The position numbers and the translations under genes are program-made. A model generated the notes under the pieces. It was not told where the DNA came from. It saw only the letters and a program-made list of their open reading frames with translations, and searched no databases. A stretch of 64,000 bases of DNA, from the NCBI RefSeq assembly GCF_000167355.1, contig NZ_AAEW02000017.1:30914-94913 (forward strand). Reading direction: 5' to 3'. This document shows, in pieces, positions 9,501 through 18,000 of the stretch; the stretch's first letter is position 1, and each line of letters begins with the position of its first letter. Source of the DNA: Desulfuromonas acetoxidans DSM 684 (GTDB lineage: Bacteria > Desulfobacterota > Desulfuromonadia > Desulfuromonadales > Desulfuromonadaceae).

Positions 9501-9689
9501 AGCAGCCTGTGCTTTACACCGGACAGTCAATGGCTGGTCACCGGGGCTCGTGACAATTCCGTTGCCGTGTGGGGGTTGTTTCGTGATGATCTTCCAAGTG
9601 TCGCGCAACAGGCTTTGCCGCTTTATCGCCAACAGCTGACCGACTCGGAACGGCAGCACTATTATCTTCCGCAACAACCTGCAGACTAA
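6564..9689 (+). CDS. TIR domain - transmembrane - WD40 repeat protein
   Basis: About 1,041 residues. The N-terminal TIR domain (about 15-150) has the box-1-like RYLAFISYRHAD, FRDEQELPAYADLG and CSPRAAQSTYVADEIDYF; Glu114 sits where TIR NADases carry the catalytic Glu. One transmembrane helix follows (WLAGVALLALIAVIAGVAAF, about 268-287). From about residue 360 to the end there are roughly sixteen WD40-like repeats with SPDG and xxVWS motifs, enough for two beta-propellers. WD40 propellers usually form sensor or scaffold surfaces, and the TIR domain is the likely effector (NAD cleavage, inferred). The ATG is 1 base after the upstream stop. A GTG at 6588 preceded by AAGGAG is an alternative start that keeps the whole TIR domain. 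A TTG at 6546 is also possible but overlaps the previous gene. Confidence 0.87.
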   Translation: MIEGELLPVSKSAENRYLAFISYRHADNAQQGRQWATWLHQAIETYEVPEDLVGTLNQRGEEIPARIYPVFRDEQELPAYADLGSAIVNALDVSQMLVVLCSPRAAQSTYVADEIDYFKRLGRSDAIMAAIIDGEPNVSWDQGKHQAGWTEQDECFPEPLLYEYDEEGQRTQRHAEPIAADFRVLEEGRLVQGWTSPQAYRMHLQHATSLNKSTITERVAAYSEQLDLMVLKIVAGILAIPLRVLTQRDKEYQLALERRRSRRLRQWLAGVALLALIAVIAGVAAFQQRREARQQRDQVLVSQSRFLMDQARQANDQGLFDTALLLGLYALPGQYGGQRPPVTDQHELRRAVARNQKLMQFPHDGVVNCVAYSPDGTLAVSGGEDGQAKVWSTQTGEQRDCFSHDKGVVDVAFSPDGQTLATVAGGAIRLWSITDGTPVPFDSAGYFTTVNFSPDGHLLLSRSLDEAVVWSLDSGEVLYHLAHDNFVQQCRFSPDSRWVVTASFDQTAALWSMEDGSRRQVFHHQAPVNCADFSPDSTRVVTGAHDLTAVIWSVDSGEALHVLRHDNAVMAAQFYPDNQTVVTTGNEEGLFFWSSQTGQEMFHTGIDMGFARQVALGRQGRYVAIRAAGSEVKLLSMAQALTMTLTHGGDIRDLAFAPDETSLLTASEDGTAALWSLKSREHQFFWRHQAPVNQVVVSDDGRWLASASDDNTVRLSSLVTQGKQQVLPLSDRGELIVFSPDSSRLLTVANDGSVCLWSVESSEIEHCFDNELMVKSATFSSDGRMVAFVTNEPSVEIFATDSGERRQTISYECRINSARFSQDSNRLFVACSDGSLVCCNVETGQPFWRWQGPSSVVNAVVVDSGQQIVAACEQGQLAMIALQDGHEQSVWQQGHAIRQMVVCDNEKLMATVDDEDDIVVWSLDQHRAMQTFAGQNSVDALSFSPDGSLLAVSTGWQSLTVYQLLDGGLFYVPAVHATVSSLCFTPDSQWLVTGARDNSVAVWGLFRDDLPSVAQQALPLYRQQLTDSERQHYYLPQQPAD

Positions 9690-9877
9690 TCGGGAAGAGG
9701 CGACAGCGGCCCTTTTTTGTCATTCTGGCGGGATTTTCACATAAATTTACCCTCCGGCCTTTAATCACTTTTGTTACAATACGCCACTGAATTTTAATGA
9801 TCGAATGATTACAAAGTGAATTGTTCACTGAGTCGATCTCTGTGATTGAGGTGAATTGTTTGCAGAATTAGGAAGTT

Positions 9878-11812
9878 ATGGTCGGGGTTGGGCACAAAGA
9901 ATCGCGTTTTGTAATCGTCAACCTGTTGTGGTTGGTGGTTGCGGTGCTGTTTTTTGTCGGCTTGTGCACTGACGAAAGTCGCGCCGATCACAGCGCCAAT
10001 TCTTCCGATGCTCCCAGCTATCAGCGTATCAATTCCTACGTGGAATTGTTTCGTGATCCTACGGCAAAGATTCCCTTTTCAGAGATCGCTCACCAGCAGT
10101 TCAAGCCTGCCAGACAATTCCTCAATTTCGGCTATACCGATGATGTCATCTGGCTCAAAGTCTCTTTGGATGAAAAAGACTTTTCACAGCAGAGCTGGCT
10201 GATTCAGTTCGGCATCCCTTATCTCGATCAGATTGACAGTTATCAGTGGGTCGCTGGTGAACTGGTGCACTATCATAAAGGGCGTGGCGCTTCGTTGAGG
10301 ACCAAGCCTTTTCCCCATCGCGATTCGCTGATCCCGGTTCATTTTGATGAGGGGCGGGCAACCATCTATTTACGCATCTTTTCCCGGGATGGCACGACCA
10401 TCAATGCGGCACTGATGACACTGAAGGAGTTTGAACGGCGTGATCAGGTGTTGCTTTTCTTCCTCGGTGGCTATGTCGGTATCATGCTGGCCATGGCGCT
10501 CTATAACTTTTTTATTTTTCTGTCGCTGCGTGACCGCCGTTATGGTTACTACGTGTTCTTTACTCTGGCTGTTCTGCTCAATGTTGCTGCCTATTATGAG
10601 CTGTTACATGAATACCTGTTTCAGGGCAGTGACTGGCTGAATCTGAGGCTGAATCTTTATACCTTCTTTATCGCTATCGCCGCGTCGATTGAGTTTGTTC
10701 GCCATTTTCTGCGCACGCAAAACAAAATGCCCCGTCTGGACAGGGGACTGGCCTGTTTTCATCTTCCAAACTTTGCCATCCTGGCGTATGCCACGTTTTC
10801 ACCCCATCCGACCTCATTGTGGTTGTTTTCGATGCTGCTGCCATTGCTCCTGGTCATTGCTATCTGTGGCATTCGTTCTGTTTATCTTGGTTCCGATGCG
10901 TTATCGCGCTATTTTCTTATCGCATTTGCATTGTTTATTACCGGGGTCGGCATGTTTTCCATCCGCCGTTTTGGTGTGCTGGCACCGAATCCATTTGTCA
11001 ATTACACCTTTATGGCCGGCTCCGTGCTGGAAACAATGATTCTTTCCTTTGCCCTGGCACACCAGATTAACTGGCTGCGTGAGCAGAAGCAGTTGGCTCA
11101 GGATCAGCTCATTCGACAGATTCGTGAGAACAACTTCAGTTTGGAGCAGATGAAGGGAAAGCTTGAAGAGACGGTCAAAATCCGCACGGCCAAACTCCTG
11201 ACCTCTTTGCATGAAAAAGAGATGTTGCTGAACGAAGTGCACCATCGGGTAAAAAACAATCTGGCGGTCATTGCCAGTCTGCTTGGCTTCCAGATTTTAC
11301 GGGAGGAGAACGATTCTCCCGTTTGCCATGCCCTCCGTGCCGGCCAAAGCCGTATTCAGTCCATGTCTCTGGTCCATGAGCTGTTGTGCTCGAATGACAA
11401 CCTGATGGGCATTGATGTCAGGGACTATTTTCAGCAATTATCTCATCACCTGTTGACGACGTTTACCGGTGCGGAGCAACAGATTGAGATTGATTGCCAG
11501 GTTGATGAACTGGTCTTGCCGATGGATGTTCTGGTTCCTTGTGGTTTGATTGCGACGGAGTTGATTACCAATTCGTTAAAGCATGCGTTTCAAGATCACT
11601 CCTGCGGCAGAGTGTGTATCAGCCTGAAAAAAAAGAATGAGCAGGTTGAGTTGATGGTTTCTGATGATGGTTGCGGTTTTGTCGAAGACTATCAAGAAAA
11701 TCTCGGCATGCGCTTTGTAAAAATGATGACACAGCAACTCAATGGCTCGCTGGATCTCTGTTGTCAGCGGGGGAGCTGCTGGAAGGTCAGTTTTTCCATG
11801 CAAAGGAGTTAA
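9878..11812 (+). CDS. 7TMR-DISM sensor histidine kinase (HisKA_2 type)
   Basis: A 644-residue membrane kinase. An N-terminal signal or transmembrane segment (about 10-30) leads into a periplasmic 7TMR-DISMED2 domain (about 50-190). This is followed by a 7TMR-DISM seven-helix membrane region (about 195-400) and a short coiled coil (about 405-445). The HisKA_2 phosphoacceptor motif VHHRVKNNLAVIASLL has its conserved His at 456. The HATPase_c domain shows TELITNSLKHAF (N box) and SDDGCGF (G1). The DISMED2 domain is expected to bind a carbohydrate-like or other small ligand; none can be named. AGGAAG lies just upstream of the ATG. The 188-base gap before it (9690-9877) separates it from the conflict locus and contains a TACAAT at 9775-9780 without a clear -35. 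It ends 3 bases before the response-regulator start. Confidence 0.9.
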   Translation: MVGVGHKESRFVIVNLLWLVVAVLFFVGLCTDESRADHSANSSDAPSYQRINSYVELFRDPTAKIPFSEIAHQQFKPARQFLNFGYTDDVIWLKVSLDEKDFSQQSWLIQFGIPYLDQIDSYQWVAGELVHYHKGRGASLRTKPFPHRDSLIPVHFDEGRATIYLRIFSRDGTTINAALMTLKEFERRDQVLLFFLGGYVGIMLAMALYNFFIFLSLRDRRYGYYVFFTLAVLLNVAAYYELLHEYLFQGSDWLNLRLNLYTFFIAIAASIEFVRHFLRTQNKMPRLDRGLACFHLPNFAILAYATFSPHPTSLWLFSMLLPLLLVIAICGIRSVYLGSDALSRYFLIAFALFITGVGMFSIRRFGVLAPNPFVNYTFMAGSVLETMILSFALAHQINWLREQKQLAQDQLIRQIRENNFSLEQMKGKLEETVKIRTAKLLTSLHEKEMLLNEVHHRVKNNLAVIASLLGFQILREENDSPVCHALRAGQSRIQSMSLVHELLCSNDNLMGIDVRDYFQQLSHHLLTTFTGAEQQIEIDCQVDELVLPMDVLVPCGLIATELITNSLKHAFQDHSCGRVCISLKKKNEQVELMVSDDGCGFVEDYQENLGMRFVKMMTQQLNGSLDLCCQRGSCWKVSFSMQRS

Positions 11813-11815
11813 CCC

Positions 11816-12529
11816 GTGAATAAGATTCTGATTGTTGAAGATGAATTACTGATCGCCAATTATATCTGCGATGTCCTCAGCTCTGAAGGGTATAAGGTCG
11901 TTGGCATTGCCCGTGATCATAACGAAGCATTGACTTTGTTCAAGAAAAAGACACCGACTCTGGTCTGTATGGATATCAGTTTGAAAGATGAGAGGGATGG
12001 GATTGCCCTGGCGGCTCAGATGCGTGAGATTGGCCCGTTTGCCCTGATTTACCTGACCGCTTATGGTGATCGCGACAATGTGCGGCGGGCGCAACAGACA
12101 GAGCCGTTTGGTTTTCTGGTCAAGCCGGTCACGGATCAGACCATTCTGGCGACTGTGGCAACGGCAATGGGTAATGATCCACATATCAATGTTTATGAAG
12201 CGGAGCAGATTTTTCGCATTTGTTGTAGCGACTGTGAGCCTTTTGTGGTGGATTGCGCCAGCGGTAAGCTGGTCGTGGAATCGGAGGAGATTCGGTTGAC
12301 GCCCAAGGAGAGCCAGATGCTTGGTTTTCTGCTCAGCCATCAGGGGGAAATTATCCCCTTCAGTAAGGTCAAAACGAAGGTTTGGCGTGATTACAGTGTC
12401 AGTGAAACGTCACTGAAGACCCTGTTGTGGCGATTGCGTAGTAAGTTGCCGGATCGCAACCTGATTAAAACCATTCCCGGCTTTGGCTATTGCATTGATG
12501 CACCCATTGAGAAAGTCACCAAAGTCTGA
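11816..12529 (+). CDS. OmpR-type response regulator
   Basis: A 237-residue DNA-binding regulator. The receiver domain (1-120) has the acidic pair in VEDE, phosphoacceptor Asp53 (CMDISL), the conserved Thr in YLTAYGD and Lys in FLVKPV. A C-terminal winged helix of the Trans_reg_C family (about 150-230) includes LTPKESQMLGFLLSHQGEII and ends with the wing motif KTIPGFGYCID. It starts with GTG 3 bases after the kinase stop and is the obvious partner of that kinase. An OmpR-type output paired with a HisKA_2 kinase is a less usual combination. The next gene downstream is the TolC homologue and giant adhesin operon, a plausible but unproven target. Confidence 0.9.
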   Translation: MNKILIVEDELLIANYICDVLSSEGYKVVGIARDHNEALTLFKKKTPTLVCMDISLKDERDGIALAAQMREIGPFALIYLTAYGDRDNVRRAQQTEPFGFLVKPVTDQTILATVATAMGNDPHINVYEAEQIFRICCSDCEPFVVDCASGKLVVESEEIRLTPKESQMLGFLLSHQGEIIPFSKVKTKVWRDYSVSETSLKTLLWRLRSKLPDRNLIKTIPGFGYCIDAPIEKVTKV

Positions 12530-12841
12530 GTCTTCGTTTGATATGACGGGAAATGTCACTGGTTTGTGAACAGGAGATTCTTTTGTTATCACGACGTATA
12601 TCTGTGAAATTTCTTGCCAAATCCCTGCTTTTTAGCCTTTTCTCACGTTTTCTTTCCCCTTGTTGACCTTTTTTAGGTAGCGTATATACATGTATCTCTA
12701 TTAATCATTGTAACCACAATGTGACGATAGACATGTTACACTTTGTTCGTTTATTGACAGCAGTAGTGCGCCCAGTTGTCGCTGAATGCATAGCCTCTGT
12801 CTATAACTGTGATTAACTTCCTGCTTTTTAAAGGTGATGTG
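12530..12841 (+). other. 312-base intergenic region upstream of the TolC-adhesin genes
   Basis: No gene is seen here. The region is AT-richer than its neighbours. It holds a promoter-like pair (12663-12690), a perfect 10-base palindrome ATACATGTAT at 12686-12695 overlapping the putative -10, and an inverted repeat TGTAAC-N20-GTTACA at 12709-12740. These are candidate operator sites for the neighbouring response regulator or another factor. No convincing Rho-independent terminator for the regulator gene was found. Confidence 0.5.
12663..12690 (+). promoter_or_regulatory. Possible sigma-70 promoter for the TolC homologue
   Basis: TTGACC at 12663-12668 (5 of 6 to the -35 consensus) is followed after 16 bases by TATACA at 12685-12690 (4 of 6 to the -10). 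The site lies about 150 bases before the predicted start of the TolC-family gene, leaving a long leader that contains the TGTAAC/GTTACA inverted repeat. This is based on sequence match only. Confidence 0.35.
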
Positions 12842-14206
12842 ATGGAATTTTGTGTCTTTGGCAAAGTGCGTCTTTCTTTGGTCGCTTCTGTCTGTGCGGT
12901 TTTTCTTTTCGGGGGTGGCTTTCCTGAGGCGAGCCGGGCCGAAAGTCTGATGGATGTTTATCTCCAGGCCCAACAAAACGATCCGCTTCTCAAAGGCGCT
13001 TACTATCAGCAGCTTTCCGTCAAAGAGGGGCAAAGACAGGCTCTGGCTCAATTGTTGCCGACCCTGACCGCATTCGGCGAGTACACGGACACCTCACAGG
13101 ATATCAAAAGCAGTGATAATACCGTTTATGGGTCTGGATCCAGTGATTACGATACCACCACCTATGGCTTGACTCTGACTCAGCCGCTGTTTCGTTGGGA
13201 CAGCATTGCCGGCTATCAAAAATCCAAAGTGGAATCTCTTCAGGCTGAGGCGGAGTATCTTGTCGCTCAGCAGGAGTTGATCACCCGGGTTGCCGGTTTG
13301 TATCTCGATGCGTTGTCGGCACGAGATCAACTCCATTATGTAGAAACCGAAATGGCCGCCGTAGAAAAACATTACGAACTGGCCAGCGGCCGTCACCAGA
13401 TGGGCTTGATTCCCGTCACCGATTTGCATGATGCTAAAGCGCGTCTGGCTACCATTCGGGCCAAGGCCATTGAGGCGCAAAACCAGCTTGACGATGCCTT
13501 GCAGGCTCTGAGCGAAGTGACCGGCACCACCATCACCGATCTCAACGATTTACAAGCCTCTATTCCTCTTGTCAGCCCGGAACCTGCCGATGTTGCCACC
13601 TGGACCGAATCCGGTTTGGAGCAGAATCCCACTATTGTTCTTCATCAACATGCCGTTGAAGCCGCTCGTCGAGAAGTCAGCCGCCAACGCGGTGGTCATT
13701 ATCCGACGCTTGATCTAATCGGGAGTTACAGTGATGAAGATACGGATGATTCTCTGTTTGGTGGTGGTAGCGAAGTGGAAAATCTCGATATCACATTGGA
13801 ACTGAATGTTCCGCTTTATCAGGGTGGTGAGATCAGCTCCAGAGTACGCCAATCCCAGCACGAGCTCAGTTACGCTGAGCAGGAATTGACCCGTCAGCAA
13901 CGTACCGTCACCCGTCAGGTTCGCGCCGCATATCTCGGGGTGCAGACGTCATTGAGCCGGGTCGAGGCGTTGCAGCAATCCATTGTCTCCAACCAGTTGG
14001 CCCTTGAAGCGAAACAGGAAGGGTTCATGTCCGGTCTGTACACCAGCCTGAATGTGCTTGATGCTGAGCGTGACCTGTCTTTGGTCAGCATCGATTACGC
14101 ACGGGCGCGCTACGATTATATTCTTAACAGCCTCAAGTTGCGTCAGGCCGTGGGGACACTGGCCGACAGTGATCTGGCTGAAATTGATCTGTGGTTTATT
14201 CAATGA
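12842..14206 (+). CDS. TolC-family outer-membrane efflux/secretion protein
   Basis: A 454-residue protein with a cleavable signal peptide (basic start, hydrophobic core, likely cleavage after ASRA near residue 30). The mature part is the two-fold repeated TolC architecture: long helices rich in Ala, Gln and Glu, the TolC-like segment GLIPVTDLHDAKARL near 185, and strand pairs such as TYGLTLTQPLF and DITLELNVPLYQGG. The length is normal for the family. An upstream GTG at 12809 is in frame, but the ATG at 12842 has AAGGTG just before it and gives the better signal peptide. It forms the trimeric outer-membrane channel of type I secretion systems or efflux pumps. Lying 85 bases before the giant adhesin gene, it is most likely that protein's export channel. 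Confidence 0.88.
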   Translation: MEFCVFGKVRLSLVASVCAVFLFGGGFPEASRAESLMDVYLQAQQNDPLLKGAYYQQLSVKEGQRQALAQLLPTLTAFGEYTDTSQDIKSSDNTVYGSGSSDYDTTTYGLTLTQPLFRWDSIAGYQKSKVESLQAEAEYLVAQQELITRVAGLYLDALSARDQLHYVETEMAAVEKHYELASGRHQMGLIPVTDLHDAKARLATIRAKAIEAQNQLDDALQALSEVTGTTITDLNDLQASIPLVSPEPADVATWTESGLEQNPTIVLHQHAVEAARREVSRQRGGHYPTLDLIGSYSDEDTDDSLFGGGSEVENLDITLELNVPLYQGGEISSRVRQSQHELSYAEQELTRQQRTVTRQVRAAYLGVQTSLSRVEALQQSIVSNQLALEAKQEGFMSGLYTSLNVLDAERDLSLVSIDYARARYDYILNSLKLRQAVGTLADSDLAEIDLWFIQ

Positions 14207-14291
14207 TGGTTTTTTAAAAAAATCGTCTGTGTTTTTTCAATAGGCCCATAACGAAGTACACGATGCACGACAGTAAGTCGAGGAGGGCATC

Positions 14292-15045
14292 ATGTTAAAA
14301 AGACTGCGCAATAAACTTGGCAAAAAAGGGACGGTGCAAAGCCGTCGTAAAATGCAGTTCGAGGCTCTAGAGCCGCGAATTTTGCTGTCTGCGGATCTAG
14401 GTATTGACCAGACCGACGGCCTCGAAGACATGGTTCCTGCCGCCATTGAGCAACCGCTCGAGCAGACGGTGACCAGCCCGGATGAGGTTCAGGCCGCAGA
14501 TGATGCGGCAACGGTGGCGCAGCAGCAGAAACAGCAGCGTCTTGAACTGATCGTGGTTGATTCGACACTGACCGATTACCAGCAGCTGGTTGATGACCTG
14601 ATGGCCGATACCGACAGCGCAGACGGTACCCGCTATGAACTTCATCTGATCGACGGCAGTACTGATGGCTTTGCCCAGGTGTCACAGCTGCTCAGTAATT
14701 ATCAAAATGTCGATGCGGTTCACCTTTTTACTCACGGTAGTGAAGGACAACTGGCTCTGGGGCAATCCTCCCTGGCCGCAGATCAGTTGGACAACTCCGC
14801 CGATCAATTCACCTCCTGGTCTGCCAGCCTGACTGATAATGCCGATATCCTGCTCTATGGCTGCAATGTTGCTGACGGCGATCTCGGCATTGATTTTATG
14901 ACGACCTTGTCTGAGTTGACCGGGGCGGATGTCGCGGCTTCCGATGATGCCACCGGTGCCGGAGGTGACTGGGATCTGGAGCAGAAGACCGGTGTTATTG
15001 AGACCCGTTCTCTGTCCGCCGAGGACTATCAGTCTCGGCTTGGTG
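14292..15045 (+). other. N-terminal LEPR-XLL motif and DUF4347 domain of the giant protein
   Basis: The first 35 residues are strongly basic and end in LEPRILLSAD, the LEPR-XLL motif found at the N-terminus of large repeat-rich exported proteins. From 14538 the DUF4347 domain begins (LIVVDSTLTDY), with the conserved HLFTHGSEGQLALG and DILLYGCNVADG. DUF4347 has an alpha/beta fold reminiscent of caspase/gingipain-like domains (His and Cys in THG and YGCN), but catalytic activity has not been shown for this domain as far as I know. Confidence 0.8.
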
Positions 15046-18000
15046 ATGTGATCAGCACGGCAGATGATGATACGCTGATCGCGACCCCTGATTCCGACAC
15101 GTTTATTTTTCAACAGACCACTGATAGTGAGGGCCAACTGGTTGGCTGGGGCTCTGATGTTATCAATCAAGACCAATCGGGCGGTACGGATGCGGTGGAT
15201 TTCTCCGGGGTGCCGTCTGACCTGACCTTTACATTTACTTCCTCGGATCATTTCACCGCCAGCGACGATCACGGCAACAGCCTGGATGCTTCGGGCATCG
15301 TCACCCTTGTCGGTGGCAGCGGTGAGGATACCCTCGATTTTTCGCAGATTAAAGACGGCAGTAACTCGGTGGATCTGGTATTCGTCATCCGTGCCGACGG
15401 CAGTATCACCATTACCGACGGTAACTATCAGGTGGAAGCCGACGGCAGTGTTACCATTGCCGACAGCACCTTTGAACTCAATGCCACTGGTATCGAAAAT
15501 CTGATCGGCGGTACCGGCAGCGACTGCTTTGTTTTTGAAGCGGGCGCCGTGTTGCCTGGTACCATTGACGGCACGAGCGGCGAAACCGACAACCTGCTCG
15601 ACTATTCGGCCTATACCACGTCGGTTGCCGTTGATCTCGAATCCGGTACCTTGACCGGCGCTTCGGGGGTCAGCCGTATCCAGCATGTGATCGGCGGTTC
15701 GGCGAATGACGTGCTCATTGGTGATGATTCCGCCAATGAATTGACCGGCGGCGCAGGGAATGACGTGCTGCTTGGTGGCAGCGGCGATGACACCCTCAGT
15801 GGCGGCGCAGGTGACGACCAACTGAGCGGCGGTGACGGGGTGGATGCGCTTGACGGCGGTGATGGTGTGGACACCCTTACCGAACAGCAGGATAGCGACA
15901 TCAGCCTCTACGATTACGCCGACAGCACCGATGTAGCCGATGATGCAGTGTTGGTCCTCGGCGAAGACTCGGAGCTGCTTGAACATATCGAACAGGTCGA
16001 TTTGACGACCGGCAGCAGCGATAACCTCGTTGATATCGCATCGTTCACCTTAGGGGCGGTCACGGTTTCCACCGGCGACGGTGACGACACCTTGGATGCG
16101 TCGACCTCCGCTGACGACTTGACTTACACCTTTTCTTCGCTGACTGATCTCGTTCTCTCCAGCACCACCAACAACATGACGGTCAATGATGTGACCACCA
16201 TTGTCGGCGGCAGCGGCTACGACACCCTCGATTTTTCCAGCCTGTCCGACGACCTGGCGATGGTCATTCGTGCCGACGGCAGTGTGTCGATCTCTGACGG
16301 CAGCTATACCATTGAAGAAGACGGCACCGTCACCCTCAGTGGTGGCAGTGTGGTAATCACTGCCAGCGAGGTTAACAACCTGATCGGCAGCAACGGTAAT
16401 ACCACCTTTGTCTTTGAAGACGGTGGTGCTATTGACGGCGTTCTCGATGGCGGTCCCGGCGGCACCAATCTGCTCGATTACTCTGGCTGCACCGATCTCA
16501 ATGTCTATGTCAACATGATCTCTCCGGATGGTGACGGCAGCACCGGCTCTGCATCCAATACCGATGGCATCAGCCGTATTCACAATGTTCTCGCTGGCGA
16601 CGGTGATGATGAGATCACCGGCAGCGACGAAGCCAATATCATTATCACCGGGGCGGGCGACGACACCATTTATGGTGGCGGCGGCGCTGACACCATTGAT
16701 GCCGGGGCCGGAGACGACATCCTAGGCGGCGGCGACGGTGTCGATATCTTGATCGGCGGCGAAGGAACCGACTTGCTCGACGAACAACTCGATGCCACCT
16801 CCATGGTGCTCACCGATACCAGCCTGACCACTGTGGTCGGCGGTGTCACCACCACGGACACTCTGACCGATATCGAACAGGCCATGCTCACCGGCGGCGA
16901 CAGTGTCAACACCTTGGATGCCTCGGCATTTACGTTGGGTTCCGTGGCACTGTACGGCGAGGGCGGGGATGACACCCTGATCGGCAGCGTCAGTGACGAT
17001 TATCTCAGTGGCGGCGAAGGCAGTGATGCGATTAGTGGCAATGGCGGTATCGACACCCTCATCGAAGCGCGCGACGCCGACATGGTTCTGACCGATAGCG
17101 CGCTGACCATCGGTGCTGAAGTGGATAGCCTCAGCGGTATTACCCATGCCGAACTCACCGGCGGCGACAGTGCCAATGTGATCGACGCCTCGACCTTTAC
17201 TGCCGGTAATGTCACCCTTGATGGCGGTGCTGGTGACGATATCCTTTACGGTGGCTCCGGCGATGACCTGCTTACCGGTGGTGCCGGTATTGATGAACTG
17301 TACGGTAATGCCGGAACCGATACCGTGGCGGAAAGTGACGATGTCCGCTTTATCCTGAGCGACACCGAGCTGGATATGGCCGAAGGCGCCAGCGAAGAGG
17401 TCACCCTGACCCTCGATGACTCAGTGACCGGTGGCACCTTTACCCTGACGTATGACGGTGAGACCACGGCTGCAATTGACTATGATGCCGATGCCGCCAC
17501 CTTGGAGCAGGCCCTGTCTCAGCTGGATGCACTCGACAGCCAGGATATCTCTGTCAGTCGTGACCGGATTTCCGTCGCGCTGGATACGCTGCTGACTGAT
17601 CTCAATGACGGCGCTGGTGTTGCCGTGGCCGCAGCCGGAACTCTTGATCTGAGTATCACTCTGAGCGATGGTGAAACCGTCGTTGACATTGATCTCGGCA
17701 CTGCCACGACGTTACAGGATATTCTTGACCTGATCACTGCCAGTAATGCCCACCTGACGGCGGAACTGGGTGACGATGGCGTGGGGATCGATCTCAGCGA
17801 TGACCTCGACGGCGATAGTGATCTGATCGTCGCTGCTCTCAATGATTCCTCGGCAGCGGAAGATCTCGGTATTCTCGGCACCGGTTACGGTGCAAGTCTG
17901 CAAGGCAGCGCGCTGACTGATCTCTTCGGCCCCTGGATTATCACCTTTACCGTCAATATGGCGGGGATGAATGTCGATGATATCACCTGTGATGCGGCAG

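Noticed and set aside
12809..12841. Earlier GTG start for the TolC homologue
   Set aside because: It would place 11 extra residues before the signal peptide and has no ribosome site, unlike the ATG at 12842.
14397..14420. LapG-type cleavage site near the N-terminus of the giant protein
   Set aside because: The only similar sequence (VPAAIEQ) lacks the Gly of the TAAG/PAAG consensus, and no retention module was recognised.
14682..15986. 434-codon open frame on the minus strand opposite the giant gene
   Set aside because: It mirrors the strongly biased Gly/Asp/Thr/Ser codons of the plus strand, has no ribosome site and shows no recognisable domain.
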